Of a stretch of DNA of 64,000 bases, positions 43,724-53,787 are shown one piece after another. The DNA comes from Cupriavidus pauculus (GTDB taxonomy: Bacteria; Pseudomonadota; Gammaproteobacteria; Burkholderiales; Burkholderiaceae): NCBI RefSeq assembly GCF_008801835.1, contig NZ_VZOW01000003.1, forward strand, positions 62,001 to 126,000. Reading direction: 5' to 3'. A model generated the notes under the pieces. That model had not been told where the DNA came from. It was given only the letters and a program-made list of their open reading frames with translations, and ran no database searches. The translations under genes and the position numbers were made by a program. The first letter of the stretch is position 1. Each line of letters starts with the position of its first letter.

Positions 43724-45091
43724 TCAGGCCTTTTCGCCGTGGGCGTTGGCCTTCTGGGCCAAGCGGTGTTCAAGATAGTGAATGCTGGTGCCGCCTTCCA
43801 CGAAGTTGGCGTCGAGCATCAGATCGCGGTGCAGCGGCACGTTGGTCAGGATGCCGTCGACCACCATTTCCGACAGCGCAATGCGCATCCGGGCAATCGC
43901 CTGGTCGCGCGTGGCGCCGTACGTGATGATCTTGCCGATCATCGAATCGTAGTTGGGCGGCACGAAGTAGCCATCATACGCGTGCGAGTCGACGCGCACC
44001 CCGGGGCCGCCGGGCATGTGCCAGGCAGTGATGCGGCCCGGCGAAGGCGTGAACTTGAACGGATCTTCGGCATTGATGCGGCATTCGATGGCGTGGCCGC
44101 GCAGTTCCACGTCCTTCTGGCGGAAGCGCAGCTTCTCGCCGTAGGCGATGCGGATCTGTTCCTGCACGATATCGATGCCCGTGATCATCTCGGTGACCGG
44201 GTGCTCCACCTGCACGCGCGTGTTCATCTCGATGAAGTAGAACTCGTTGTTTTCGTACAGGAATTCGAACGTGCCTGCGCCACGGTAGCCGATCTTCTTG
44301 CACGCCTCTGCGCAGCGGTCGCCGATGCGCTCGATCAGGCGGCGCGGAATGTGCGGCGCGGGCGCTTCCTCGATCACCTTCTGGTGACGACGTTGCATCG
44401 AGCAATCGCGCTCGCCCAGCCAGATGGCCTGCCTGTGCTGGTCGGCCAGGATCTGGATTTCCACATGGCGCGGGTTCTCGAGGAACTTCTCCATGTAGAC
44501 CTCGGGATTGCCGAAGGCGCGGCCCGCTTCCTCGCGCGTCATGTTGACGGCGTTGATCAGCGCGGCCTCGGTGTGCACCACGCGCATGCCGCGTCCGCCG
44601 CCGCCGCCGGCCGCCTTGATGATCACCGGATAGCCCACACGGCGCGCGGTGGCCAGGATTTCCTTCGGATCGTCCGGCAGGGCGCCTTCCGAGCCCGGCA
44701 CGCACGGCACACCGGACTTGATCATGGCCTGCTTGGCGGACACCTTGTCACCCATCAGGCGGATGCTGTCCGAGGTCGGGCCGATGAAGACGAAGCCGGA
44801 TTTTTCGACACGTTCGGCGAAATCGGCGTTTTCCGACAGGAAGCCGTAACCGGGGTGGATTGCCTGCGCGTCGGTGACTTCCGCCGCCGAGATGATGGCC
44901 GGCATGTTCAGGTATGACAGTGGCGACGGAGCCGGTCCGATGCAGACGGCTTCATCGGCCAGCTTTACGTACTTGGCTTCCTTGTCGGCTTCCGAGTACA
45001 CCACTACGGTCTTGATGCCCAGCTCGCGGCAGGCGCGCTGGATGCGAAGGGCGATTTCGCCGCGGTTCGCGATCAGAATTTTTTCAAACAT
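43724..45091 (-). CDS. accC: Acetyl-CoA carboxylase, biotin carboxylase subunit
   Basis: A 455-residue ATP-grasp enzyme starting [17 protein letters not shown]. It has the glycine-rich ATP loop ([11 protein letters not shown]), the HVEIQILAD and [18 protein letters not shown] segments, and the active-site [14 protein letters not shown]. It carboxylates biotin on AccB with bicarbonate and ATP, the first half-reaction of acetyl-CoA carboxylase in fatty-acid synthesis. The length is close to E. coli AccC (449). It follows accB by 112 bp. Confidence 0.98.
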   Translation of the reverse strand: MFEKILIANRGEIALRIQRACRELGIKTVVVYSEADKEAKYVKLADEAVCIGPAPSPLSYLNMPAIISAAEVTDAQAIHPGYGFLSENADFAERVEKSGFVFIGPTSDSIRLMGDKVSAKQAMIKSGVPCVPGSEGALPDDPKEILATARRVGYPVIIKAAGGGGGRGMRVVHTEAALINAVNMTREEAGRAFGNPEVYMEKFLENPRHVEIQILADQHRQAIWLGERDCSMQRRHQKVIEEAPAPHIPRRLIERIGDRCAEACKKIGYRGAGTFEFLYENNEFYFIEMNTRVQVEHPVTEMITGIDIVQEQIRIAYGEKLRFRQKDVELRGHAIECRINAEDPFKFTPSPGRITAWHMPGGPGVRVDSHAYDGYFVPPNYDSMIGKIITYGATRDQAIARMRIALSEMVVDGILTNVPLHRDLMLDANFVEGGTSIHYLEHRLAQKANAHGEKA

Positions 45092-45203
45092 GGTCTCTCT
45101 CTGCGAGAACAGGGGCGGGCCCGCGCGCCAGCTGGCGCGGCCGGACCAACGCATGCGGCGTGGCCCATCGGGCCGATGCGCCGCGTCAGCCGGTCACGCC
45201 GGC

Positions 45204-45665
45204 TTAGCCGATCACGAACAGCGGTTGGCCGTATTCCACGGCCTGACCGTTTTCGACGAGGATTTCCTTGATCACACCGGCCTTGTCGCACTCGATCTCG
45301 TTGAGCAGCTTCATGGCTTCGATGATGCAGACGGTCTGGCCTTCCTTGACGGTGTCGCCGACGTTGACGAACGGCGCGGCGCCCGGCGACGGGGCGCGAT
45401 AGAACGTGCCAACCATCGGCGAGGTCACGATATGGCCGGCCGGCAACTGCGGCGCGGCTTCGGCGGCGGCAGGAGCCGGTGCGGCGGCGGCCGGCGCGCC
45501 CGCGACGGGCATGGCTTGCATCTGCGGCATGGCCATCGGCGCGGCCACGACCTGCGGGGGTTGCTTGACGATCCTCACCTTGCCGTCGCCCTCGGTCACT
45601 TCGAGTTCCGAAATGCCGGATTCGGCCACCAGGTCGATCAGCGTCTTCAGCTTGCGCAGGTCCAT
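45204..45665 (-). CDS. accB: Acetyl-CoA carboxylase, biotin carboxyl carrier protein
   Basis: A 153-residue carrier with the biotinylated Lys119 in [10 protein letters not shown] and the protruding thumb residues typical of bacterial BCCP. An Ala/Pro-rich flexible linker (about 40-75) joins the N-terminal and biotinyl domains. It carries carboxybiotin between AccC and the carboxyltransferase AccAD. The ATG is preceded by GGAGGAT. It is encoded upstream of accC as in most proteobacteria. Confidence 0.98.
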   Translation of the reverse strand: MDLRKLKTLIDLVAESGISELEVTEGDGKVRIVKQPPQVVAAPMAMPQMQAMPVAGAPAAAAPAPAAAEAAPQLPAGHIVTSPMVGTFYRAPSPGAAPFVNVGDTVKEGQTVCIIEAMKLLNEIECDKAGVIKEILVENGQAVEYGQPLFVIG

Positions 45666-45796
45666 CTTCTTATCCTCCAGAATCGGGTTGTCCGGTCACT
45701 TCCTTGTTGGGAAGGGACGGCGGTGGTCAGTCATTGATTGGTTCTGCCACACGTTGTGCGGCAAAGCCCCATTGTCTCGATCTCTATATGAATGGC

Positions 45797-46291
45797 TCAG
45801 GCGCCAGCTGCCGGGGCGTCCTGCTCCTGTGCCAGCACGTATTCCAGCGCCAGCAGGTATCCCTGCCATCCCAGTCCGCAGATCACGCCAATCGCCTGGT
45901 CGGAGAAATAGGAGTGATGACGGAACGGCTCGCGGCGATGCACGTTGGACAAATGCACTTCGACAAAAGGAATGGCCACACCCGCCAGCGCATCGCGCAG
46001 CGCCACGCTGGTATGCGTGTACGCGGCGGGATTGATGACGATGAAGTCCACGCCTTCCGTGCGCGCCGCGTGAATGCGATCCACCAGCGCGCCCTCGTGA
46101 TTGGACTGGAACGTGTCCAGCCCGATGCCCGCAAGGGCGGCGCGTTTCGCCAGCGCTTCGTCGATATCGGCAAGCGTCGTGTGCCCGTAGGTCTGGGGCT
46201 CTCGCGTACCCAGCAGGTTCAGGTTCGGACCATGCAGAACCAGCACTTTGCGGTAGCGGGCGGAGCGGCTGACGGTAGGGGTGGATGACAC
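45797..46291 (-). CDS. aroQ: Type II 3-dehydroquinate dehydratase
   Basis: A 164-residue dodecameric-type dehydroquinase. It has [16 protein letters not shown] with the active-site loop Tyr downstream, [31 protein letters not shown] and [13 protein letters not shown] with the catalytic His. It converts 3-dehydroquinate to 3-dehydroshikimate in the shikimate pathway. It sits upstream of accB as in many bacteria. The N-terminus from 46291 has about ten extra residues, so a start slightly downstream cannot be excluded. Confidence 0.96.
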   Translation of the reverse strand: MSSTPTVSRSARYRKVLVLHGPNLNLLGTREPQTYGHTTLADIDEALAKRAALAGIGLDTFQSNHEGALVDRIHAARTEGVDFIVINPAAYTHTSVALRDALAGVAIPFVEVHLSNVHRREPFRHHSYFSDQAIGVICGLGWQGYLLALEYVLAQEQDAPAAGA

Positions 46292-46529
46292 GGCGGCTCG
46301 ACCATTTCAACGAAATTGCGCGGAGATTACCGTAGCTTAGAGGGATTTGTCTAGCACGCGATACAAGGTCTTATGTCGGGAAATCGGCATATTCGGCTAG
46401 ATCTGTGATGAGTCAGGCGCAAAACCCCAAAACACCGCAGCATGTCTGCAAGTTCGCAACGAAATCGTAGCTTTTGTACGCGAGTTGGGTGCAGATATGC
46501 GTCGTTTGTGACCGCCGAAAAGGGGTGGC

Positions 46530-47084
46530 CTATGCGCCCGGCAATTCCTTGCGCAATTCGTCGGCATGCACCCGACCCATCTTGCGGAATTTCACCGCAC
46601 CATCAGGAGAAATGACCACCGTGTATGGCAGGCCACCCTGCGCGTTGCCAAAGCTCTTGGACAGTTCGGTGCCGGCAAAACCGGCGACCGCCAGCGGATA
46701 CTGCACCGGGGTTTTCTTGAGAAATTCCTGGATATTGCTGGCGGAATCGATGCCGATGCCGACAAACTCAACATTGCGTGGCGCGTACTCGGCGTGCAGC
46801 GCCGTCAGTTCCGGCATCTCTTCCACGCAGGGGCCGCACCACGGCGCCCAGAAATTGACGACCAGAGTCTTGCCGCGAAATTTCGACAGATCGAGCTCCG
46901 ATCCCGCCGGATCGGGCATTTTTGCCTGAAAAAGCGCTTCGACGGCGTGCTCGGACGCCTGTTTGGGCTTGAGGACGAAATTGGCGACCACCACGCCCGC
47001 CGCCGCAGCGACGATGGCGATGAGGATCCACAGCATGACGGAAGAACGGCGCGTCGGGATGGAGCGGGGTGCGGATGCAGTCAT
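46530..47084 (-). CDS. TlpA-like periplasmic thioredoxin
   Basis: A 184-residue protein with one N-terminal membrane anchor (MLWILIAIVAAAAGVVVANF) and a thioredoxin-like domain with WAPWCGPCVEEMPEL as the redox-active CxxC site. It resembles TlpA/ResA-type disulfide reductases, which act in the periplasm, for example in cytochrome c or copper-centre maturation. Which target it has here is unknown. It lies upstream of aroQ and 41 bp after the conserved gene at 47126. Confidence 0.88.
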   Translation of the reverse strand: MTASAPRSIPTRRSSVMLWILIAIVAAAAGVVVANFVLKPKQASEHAVEALFQAKMPDPAGSELDLSKFRGKTLVVNFWAPWCGPCVEEMPELTALHAEYAPRNVEFVGIGIDSASNIQEFLKKTPVQYPLAVAGFAGTELSKSFGNAQGGLPYTVVISPDGAVKFRKMGRVHADELRKELPGA

Positions 47085-47125
47085 ATTCGAAGTCGATGGT
47101 GACAGTTCTATATAGATAGGCCGGC

Positions 47126-47809
47126 TCACTGCGCCGCGTTGGTCTCGTCGACCAGGGCGCGGACCGCCTTGAGGTCCGCGCGCGCCGGGCGGCCGGTGGC
47201 GTCTGCCCTGGCGGCGCCGCGTTCGTCGTCGGCATCATACAGCGCGACGTGGATGCCCACCGGCGCCCCCAACGTGCTGCGCACCTCGCCGGCAAGCTGG
47301 CGCGCCTCGCGCGATGCGGGCCATTGGCCGCGCCACAGAAAGCTCAGTGTCTCGACGTCGGCGCGCCCGGCAAAGTGGCGGCTTTCGCTCGTGTCGAAAT
47401 CGACGCCGGCATTCAGGAAATGCAGCGCAACGTCCTTGGGACTATCGCAGAAACACTGAAGATAGACGTCGGAATGCTCGGACGCGGTGCCGTTCAATAC
47501 GGCACCGACCAGATACGGACGGTAGGCCGCCAGATCGTCCATGGCCAGCAAGGCCAACTGGCGCAGCAACGCCAGGATGCGCGGCTGGTGCTCGCTCTGG
47601 AACAGCGCCTGGTAGGCGCGCACCTCGTCTTCGATCATGTCGTTGTCGGGCAGCCACTCGCCGGCCACGCGGATGTCGCCCAGCACCTGGCGGGCGGCCT
47701 TGCGCTTGGCCGTGGCGTAGTCGGCGCCATCTTCGGCGATCATGCGGGCGGCGGCCTGGGCAATCTCTTCGCGCAGGCGGGTGGGGTCGGAAGGCATACG
47801 TCGGGACAT
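47126..47809 (-). CDS. Conserved protein of unknown function, nucleotidyltransferase-like
   Basis: A 227-residue soluble protein without a signal peptide. The translation is rich in charged residues, with helical segments (EIAQAAARMIAEDGADYATA, RILALLRQLALLAMDDLAAY) and a central part LVGAVLNGTASEHSDVYLQC that resembles a nucleotidyltransferase-fold strand pair. I do not assign an activity. Two starts are possible (47809 and 47797). It is divergent from mpl and precedes the TlpA-like gene, an arrangement typical of Burkholderiaceae. Confidence 0.7.
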   Translation of the reverse strand: MSRRMPSDPTRLREEIAQAAARMIAEDGADYATAKRKAARQVLGDIRVAGEWLPDNDMIEDEVRAYQALFQSEHQPRILALLRQLALLAMDDLAAYRPYLVGAVLNGTASEHSDVYLQCFCDSPKDVALHFLNAGVDFDTSESRHFAGRADVETLSFLWRGQWPASREARQLAGEVRSTLGAPVGIHVALYDADDERGAARADATGRPARADLKAVRALVDETNAAQ

Positions 47810-47969
47810 GGCCCGATGATACCCGCATGCCTGGTTTGCGCGCCGTGCGGCGCGGCGACGCAGCCCGCGGAGGGGCCATGGGCGCGGCGTGCACGGGACA
47901 TGCGGGTACAATCGGAGCCTTATTTCGCGCCGCGCCCGCCGCGGCCTCAAGTCTCCCCCCGAAGCTCCC

Positions 47970-49349
47970 ATGCATATTCATATCCTCGGTATCTGCGGTA
48001 CGTTCATGGGCGGCCTTGCGGTTCTGGCCCGTCAGGCCGGCCACCGCGTGACCGGCTGCGATGCCAATGTCTATCCGCCGATGAGCACGCAGCTCGAAGC
48101 GCAAGGTATCGACCTGATCGAAGGCTTCGACCCCGCTCAGTTGGCGCTCGAACCGGATCTGTTCGTAATCGGCAATGTCGTGTCGCGCGGCAATCCGCTG
48201 ATGGAAGCGATCCTGAACCGCAACCTGCCGTACGTGTCCGGCCCGCAATGGCTGGGCGAGCATGTGCTGAACGGCAAGTGGACACTCGCCGTTGCGGGCA
48301 CCCATGGCAAGACCACCACTACGTCGATGCTGACGTGGATTCTCGAGGACGCCGGCTACAACCCTGGCTTCCTGGTGGGCGGGGTGCCGCAGAATTTTGG
48401 TATTTCCGCGCGGCTGACCGAATCGGACTTCTTTGTCATCGAGGCCGATGAGTACGATACGGCGTTTTTCGACAAGCGCAGCAAGTTTGTCCACTATCGT
48501 CCGCGTACCGCGATCCTGAACAACCTCGAATTCGATCACGCCGACATCTTCCCGGATTTGGCCGCGATCGAGACCCAATTCCATCATCTGGTGCGAACCG
48601 TGCCGGGGCAGGGGCGTCTTGTCGTCAACGGCATGGAGCCGGCCTTGGCCCGCGTGCTGGAGCGCGACTGCTGGAGCGAAGCCGAGCAGTTCGGCGTGGG
48701 CGACTGGCGCGAAGGCGATGCCCGCACGCCAGCGCCGGAAGGCAAGGACGTGTTCGACGTGTACTTCCAGGAGGCCGTCCAGGGCACCGTGGTGTGGGAC
48801 CTGCAGGGCACCCACAACCGCATGAACGCGCTGGCCGCGATTTCCGCCGCGCGCCATGTCGGCGTGCCGCCGGCCCAGGCGATCGAATCGCTGGCGCGTT
48901 TCGCCAACGTCAAGCGACGCATGGAAGTGCGCGGCGTGGCCAACGGCGTGACCGTGTATGACGATTTCGCGCACCATCCGACCGCCATCCAGACCACGCT
49001 CGACGGCCTGCGCCGCCGCGTCGGCAATGCGCGCATTCTGGCGGTGCTCGAACCGCGCTCGAACACCATGAAGCTTGGCGTGATGGCCGCCCAGTTGCCG
49101 GCCAGCCTGGAGGGCGCCGATCTGGTGTTCGGCTACGGCGCGCCGGCGGGCAAGGACGCGCTGGGCTGGAACCTTGGCGAAGCGCTGGCGCCGCTGGGCG
49201 ACAAGGCCACGGCATTCCAGGATCTCGATGCGCTGGTGCACGCCGTGACCGCCGCCGCCAGACCGGGCGATCACGTCCTGGTGATGAGCAACGGCGGCTT
49301 CGGCGGCGTGCATCAGAAATTGCTGGACTCGATCGGCGCCAAGCCATAA
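47970..49349 (+). CDS. mpl: UDP-N-acetylmuramate:L-alanyl-gamma-D-glutamyl-meso-diaminopimelate ligase
   Basis: A 459-residue Mur ligase. It starts MHIHILGICGTFMGGLAVLA and has the ATP-binding motif VAGTHGKTTTTSML, a central domain with NLEFDHADIF, and the C-terminal domain (YDDFAHHPTAIQTTL). Mpl attaches recycled tripeptide to UDP-MurNAc, linking peptidoglycan recycling to synthesis, the same pathway as AmpD at 17776. The conserved N-terminus fixes the start at 47970 within a longer open frame. Confidence 0.95.
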   Translation: MHIHILGICGTFMGGLAVLARQAGHRVTGCDANVYPPMSTQLEAQGIDLIEGFDPAQLALEPDLFVIGNVVSRGNPLMEAILNRNLPYVSGPQWLGEHVLNGKWTLAVAGTHGKTTTTSMLTWILEDAGYNPGFLVGGVPQNFGISARLTESDFFVIEADEYDTAFFDKRSKFVHYRPRTAILNNLEFDHADIFPDLAAIETQFHHLVRTVPGQGRLVVNGMEPALARVLERDCWSEAEQFGVGDWREGDARTPAPEGKDVFDVYFQEAVQGTVVWDLQGTHNRMNALAAISAARHVGVPPAQAIESLARFANVKRRMEVRGVANGVTVYDDFAHHPTAIQTTLDGLRRRVGNARILAVLEPRSNTMKLGVMAAQLPASLEGADLVFGYGAPAGKDALGWNLGEALAPLGDKATAFQDLDALVHAVTAAARPGDHVLVMSNGGFGGVHQKLLDSIGAKP

Positions 49350-49364
49350 CGGGCGGGAACAGAC

Positions 49365-49964
49365 ATGCTGCTGTACCTGCACGGTTTCCGCTCCTCGCCG
49401 CAGTCGATGAAATCCCGGCTCGTGCAGGAGCGCATGCGTCGCTGGGGCCTCGAAAAGTACTTCGCCTGCCCCATGCTCAATGTGTCGCCTTCGGCGGCGA
49501 TTGCCCAGGCCGAAGCGGCCATTCGCGGCGCAAAGGCCGGCGGCGAGACCGATATCGCCATCGTCGGCTCGTCGCTGGGCGGCTTCTATGCGCGTTGGCT
49601 GGCCGAACGCCATGGCTGCCGCGCGGTACTGCTCAATCCAGCGATCCACCCCTGGACCGACCTTGAGAAATATCTCGGCGAGCAGCCGCTGTATCACGGT
49701 GGCGGATCGGTGGTGGTCAAGCCCGAACATCTGCAGGAACTGCTCGACCTGCGCGTGGATACCATCACGCGCCCGGAACGCTATTACCTGCTGGCGGCAA
49801 CCGGCGACGAAGTGCTCGACTATCGCGAGATGGTCGACGCCTACCCCGGCGCACGCATCCGCATCATCGAAGGCAGCGATCACGGCATCTCGGAATTCGA
49901 CGACTACGTCGACGACGTACTGGCTTTTTGCGGCTACACACCGGGCGGGCGGCTTCCGTCATGA
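49365..49964 (+). CDS. YqiA/YcfP-like alpha/beta-fold esterase
   Basis: A 199-residue alpha/beta hydrolase with [12 protein letters not shown] at the oxyanion hole, nucleophile Ser in [15 protein letters not shown], and Asp/His near TGDEVLDY and [10 protein letters not shown]. It belongs to the YqiA family, enzymes that hydrolyse short acyl esters; the natural substrate is unknown. It lies 15 bp after mpl, and its stop overlaps the ubiC ATG. Confidence 0.88.
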   Translation: MLLYLHGFRSSPQSMKSRLVQERMRRWGLEKYFACPMLNVSPSAAIAQAEAAIRGAKAGGETDIAIVGSSLGGFYARWLAERHGCRAVLLNPAIHPWTDLEKYLGEQPLYHGGGSVVVKPEHLQELLDLRVDTITRPERYYLLAATGDEVLDYREMVDAYPGARIRIIEGSDHGISEFDDYVDDVLAFCGYTPGGRLPS

Positions 49965-50635
49965 GCGAGCGGATGGCCGGATTGCCGGGACTGCAGCGCC
50001 TGCGGGCGGCGTGGCATGCGCATCTGCCGTTCGACGCGGCGATTCCACTGAACCAGCGACGTTGGGCGACCGGTGAGGGATCGCTTACGGCGCGACTGAT
50101 GTCGGCTTCGTCGCGCTTCCGCGTCGAACGGCTGGCCCAGGCGCCGCAAGTACCGTTTGCCGACGAGTGGCAGGCGTTGGGCCTGGATCGGCCGCTGCCG
50201 GCCATCACACGTGAAGTGCTGCTGATTTGCGACGATGTGCCGGCAGTTTTTGCGCACACCATCGTCGATGCGTTTCGCGCGCGGCGCGACTGGCCGTTCC
50301 TGCGCGGCCTCGGCAACCGGCCGCTCGGGGGCGCGTTGTTCGTGGATCCGCGCGTGCGACGCGATCCGTTCCAGTTTGCGCGGCTCTCGCCGCACCACCC
50401 GTTGCGTCAGGCGCTGCAACGGGTGCTGCCGACGCTGGCGTCGGTGCCGATGCTGCCCGCGCGGCGTTCGGTATTCCGGCGCGGCGGCGGCGCCATGCTC
50501 GTGACAGAGGTCTTTCTTCCCGACCTGCTGGAACGGGTTGCGCCAGCCAACACCGGCGCGGGCGGCACCAGACTGCCCCGCCGTATCGACACCCACAACA
50601 CACTGCCAAGGCAGGAACTGAGACAAGCATCATGA
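49961..50635 (+). CDS. ubiC: Chorismate pyruvate-lyase
   Basis: A 224-residue protein of the UbiC/chorismate lyase family ([48 protein letters not shown] with Arg and Glu residues around the active site). It removes pyruvate from chorismate to give 4-hydroxybenzoate, the first committed step of ubiquinone synthesis. The ATG at 49961 overlaps the previous stop (ATGA), and its own stop overlaps the next ATG, so the three genes form a coupled operon. Confidence 0.85.
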   Translation: MSERMAGLPGLQRLRAAWHAHLPFDAAIPLNQRRWATGEGSLTARLMSASSRFRVERLAQAPQVPFADEWQALGLDRPLPAITREVLLICDDVPAVFAHTIVDAFRARRDWPFLRGLGNRPLGGALFVDPRVRRDPFQFARLSPHHPLRQALQRVLPTLASVPMLPARRSVFRRGGGAMLVTEVFLPDLLERVAPANTGAGGTRLPRRIDTHNTLPRQELRQAS

Positions 50636-51372
50636 AATTGGAAGGACGGGTTGCCATCATCACCGGCGCTGCAGCCGGTATTGGATTTGCCACAGCGCAA
50701 CGTTTTGCCGCGGAAGGCGCAAAACTGGTCCTGTGCGATGTGAACGAGGCGCGCGTGCGCGAAGCCGCTGACCGCCTGGCCGCCAGTGGGGCGAGCGTGG
50801 ATGCACACAAGGTCGACGTGACGCGCCGCGAGGAAGTCGACGCGATGGTGGCCGCCACGCTGGCGCGCCATGCCCGGATCGACATCCTGGTCAACAACGC
50901 CGGCATCACCAAGGATGCCCGCCTGGTCAAGATGACCGAGGCGCAGTTCGACGCCGTGGTCGACGTGAACCTCAAGGGCGTTTTCAACTGCGCGCAGGCT
51001 GTGGCCACGATCATGGCCGAGCAGGGCGGCGGCGTGATCCTGAACGCGTCGAGCGTGGTGGGGCTGTATGGCAATTTCGGCCAGACCAACTACGCGGCCA
51101 CCAAGTTCGGCGTGATCGGCTTCACCAAGACCTGGGCGCGCGAGCTGGGTCCGAAGGGCGTGCGCGTGAACGCGGTGTGCCCGGGATTCGTCAACACGGA
51201 AATCCTGCAGACCGTGCCGGAGAAAGTGCTCGACGGCATGAAGGAACACTGCTGGATGCGGCGCCTGGCCGAACCGTCCGAAATCGCCGCGATCTACGCC
51301 TTCCTGGCCAGCGACGACGCCAGCTACGTCAACGGCATCGCGATCGAGGCCAGCGGCGGCATGTCGCTCTGA
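50632..51372 (+). CDS. Short-chain dehydrogenase, FabG-like
   Basis: A 246-residue SDR enzyme with the cofactor motif [13 protein letters not shown], the NNAG motif in [14 protein letters not shown], and the catalytic Ser-Tyr-Lys set ([19 protein letters not shown]). It resembles 3-oxoacyl-ACP reductase FabG, but many FabG-like proteins outside fab operons act on other substrates, such as acetoacetyl-CoA for polyhydroxyalkanoate. The gene is coupled to ubiC by a 4-bp overlap. The exact substrate is uncertain. Confidence 0.87.
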   Translation: MKLEGRVAIITGAAAGIGFATAQRFAAEGAKLVLCDVNEARVREAADRLAASGASVDAHKVDVTRREEVDAMVAATLARHARIDILVNNAGITKDARLVKMTEAQFDAVVDVNLKGVFNCAQAVATIMAEQGGGVILNASSVVGLYGNFGQTNYAATKFGVIGFTKTWARELGPKGVRVNAVCPGFVNTEILQTVPEKVLDGMKEHCWMRRLAEPSEIAAIYAFLASDDASYVNGIAIEASGGMSL

Positions 51373-51509
51373 TCCGTCCGGGCGTCGGCGGACGCCCGGC
51401 GTGGTGCGGTATCATCCACGGTCGAATATCCGTCCGGGGCATGCCGCCTGTGCGTGCGCTACTGCGCACCGCCCAGGCGCTGCCCCGGCACTTCTGAAAG
51501 TACCGATCC

Positions 51510-53657
51510 ATGCAGTTGCTGTTCGAAGAAGGCGGCGAAATTCGCGCCGGCACCGTCCTTTCCCAACAGGGCGAGGCTTACCAGGTGGAGTTGCCCGCGG
51601 GCAAGCGCACCAAGGTCAAGTCCAAGGACGTGCTGCTGCAGTTTGCCCAGCCGTCGGCAATCGAAATGGTGCGGCAAACCGGCGACCTGACCGCCGAGAT
51701 CGATCTCGACTTCCTTTGGGAGTGCGCGCCGCCCGATGAATTCGGTTTTGCCGAACTGGCGGCCGAATACTATGGCGCGGATGCCGGCGCGGTGCAGCAG
51801 GCGGCGCTCGCCATGGCGCTGCATGGCAATCCGGTCTACTTCCGCCGCAAGGGCCGTGGGCGCTATCTGCGCGCGCCCGAGGACCAGCTCAAGGCCGCGC
51901 TGGCCGCGGTGGAGCGCAAGAAGCGGCAGTTGCAACTGCAGGGCGAGTACGAAGCGCAACTGAAGGCGCACAAGCTGCCCGAGGCATTCCGCGGCAAGGT
52001 CCTGCAATTGCTGTTCAAGCCAGACAAGAACAGTCTCGAATACAAGGCGATGGATGCCGCCTGCACGGCGCTGGGCATGACGCCGATGCGGCTGATGGTG
52101 GCCGTGGGCGGCGTGGAAAGCCCGCGCGCGCTGCACGAGGCCAAGTTCCTGGCTGACTGCTTTCCCAAGGGCACCGGCTTTGCCGATGTCGACGTGCCCG
52201 AGCCGTCCGCCGACCTGCCGGTGGCCGACGTGCAGGCGTTTTCGATCGACGATGTCACGACGACCGAAATCGACGATGCGCTGTCCGTGACGCGCACCGC
52301 CGACGGCAAGCTGCGCGTTGGCATCCATATTGCCGCGCCGGGGCTTGGCATCCGCCGCGGCGACGCGCTCGACGCCATCGCGCGCCAGCGGCTGTCCACG
52401 GTGTACTTCCCCGGCGACAAGATCACGATGCTGCCCGACAGCGTGGTGGATCGCTACACGCTGCAGGAAGGGCGCACCTGCCCGGCGCTGTCGCTGTACG
52501 TGACGATCGACCTGAATGGGCCGGATGGCGTGGCCGTACTTGGCAGCGAAACCCGGGCCGAACTGGTGCCGATCGCCGCCAACCTGCGCCACAACCTGCT
52601 CGAGGATGTGGTGACCGAAGCCGCGCTGGCCGCTGGCACGGGCGACTACCCGTTCCGCGACGAACTGACCGAGCTGTATCGGCTGGCCAATCATCTGCAC
52701 GACGAGCGCCAGAAGGCGCGCCTGGCAAGCGGATTGCGCCCGGAAAGCCATAACCGCGCGGACTTCAATTTCTATATTGACGTGCTGGATGGCGGCGGCG
52801 AACGCGTGCGCATCGAGCAACGCCGCCGCGGATCGCCGCTGGACAAGATCGTGGCCGAGCTGATGATCCTGGCCAACAGCACCTGGGGCAAGCTGCTGGC
52901 GGACCACGGCGTGCCGGGCATCTATCGCACACAGAAAGCGTGGGGCATGCATCGCACGCGCATGCAGACCTATCCGGCGCCGCACGAGGGCCTGGGCGTG
53001 GCGCAGTATGCGTGGAGCACCTCGCCGCTGCGCCGCTACGTCGATCTGGTCAATCAATGGCAGATCCTGGCGGTGGCCCAGCACGGCGTCACGGCCAAGC
53101 TGGTTGCGCCGTTCAAGCCCAAGGACGCCGACCTGCTGGCCGCCGTGGCCGACTTCGAAGGCACCTATGCGGCCTATGCGGACCACCAGTCCACCATGGA
53201 ACGCTACTGGTGCCTGCGCTGGATCAAGCAGGAAAACCGCAACAAGCTCATGGCCACGGTGCTCAAGGACGGCGCGGTGCGTTTTGCGGAGATTCCGCTG
53301 GTGACGCGTGTGCCGGAACTGGCGCAAGCTTCGCGCGGGACGCAGGTGTTGCTGGAGCTGGGCGCCACCGACGAGATTTCGCTCGAAGTGTCGTGCCGGG
53401 TGCTCGAAATCTTTGCCGGTGAAGGCGAATTGCCGGAAGAAGAACTCGAAGGCGACGCCGGCGACGAGGAAATGGCCGAAGTTTCCGCCGAGGCGGCCGC
53501 CGAAGCCGCGGCCGAGGACGTGGCAGAGCAAGCCGCCGAAGACGGGGCCGAAGGAGCGCCGCAAGCGCCATCCGCGGACGCCGTGGCGCCGTCCGGCGAC
53601 GACGCGCCGGCCGATGCGTCGGCAGCGCGCGACACCGGGCCGGGCACCGCGCCCTGA
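51510..53657 (+). CDS. RNase II/RNB domain exoribonuclease
   Basis: A 715-residue RNase II-family protein. It has an N-terminal cold-shock-like region (about 1-60) and an RNB catalytic domain with the metal-binding aspartates in SIDDVTTTEIDDALSV, EIDDALSV being the DxxDD-type core. The S1-like C-terminal region ends in an acidic Ala/Glu-rich tail of about 90 residues. It should degrade single-stranded RNA 3' to 5'. It is larger than E. coli RNase II (644) because of the tail. The start follows an AAGTACCG spacer; an ATG at 51510 is the first in frame. Confidence 0.88.
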   Translation: MQLLFEEGGEIRAGTVLSQQGEAYQVELPAGKRTKVKSKDVLLQFAQPSAIEMVRQTGDLTAEIDLDFLWECAPPDEFGFAELAAEYYGADAGAVQQAALAMALHGNPVYFRRKGRGRYLRAPEDQLKAALAAVERKKRQLQLQGEYEAQLKAHKLPEAFRGKVLQLLFKPDKNSLEYKAMDAACTALGMTPMRLMVAVGGVESPRALHEAKFLADCFPKGTGFADVDVPEPSADLPVADVQAFSIDDVTTTEIDDALSVTRTADGKLRVGIHIAAPGLGIRRGDALDAIARQRLSTVYFPGDKITMLPDSVVDRYTLQEGRTCPALSLYVTIDLNGPDGVAVLGSETRAELVPIAANLRHNLLEDVVTEAALAAGTGDYPFRDELTELYRLANHLHDERQKARLASGLRPESHNRADFNFYIDVLDGGGERVRIEQRRRGSPLDKIVAELMILANSTWGKLLADHGVPGIYRTQKAWGMHRTRMQTYPAPHEGLGVAQYAWSTSPLRRYVDLVNQWQILAVAQHGVTAKLVAPFKPKDADLLAAVADFEGTYAAYADHQSTMERYWCLRWIKQENRNKLMATVLKDGAVRFAEIPLVTRVPELAQASRGTQVLLELGATDEISLEVSCRVLEIFAGEGELPEEELEGDAGDEEMAEVSAEAAAEAAAEDVAEQAAEDGAEGAPQAPSADAVAPSGDDAPADASAARDTGPGTAP

Positions 53658-53671
53658 AGCTTCGCCCAGGC

Positions 53672-53700
53672 TTCGGTAAACGGGGCGGCTCACTTACAAT
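53672..53700 (+). promoter_or_regulatory. Promoter candidate for tonB-aroE-mtgA
   Basis: TTCGGT (53672-53677) and TACAAT (53695-53700) are 17 bp apart in the gap after the RNase gene. The -10 differs from the consensus at one position. Transcription would start about 80 bp before the tonB GTG. Confidence 0.5.
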
Positions 53701-53787
53701 CGAACCCTGTTCCGGCCATCCCTCGCCCGAGGGGGCCGGTTTTCGATCGAGTTTCCCCGCCGACTTCCCTGGCCCGTCCATTCCATC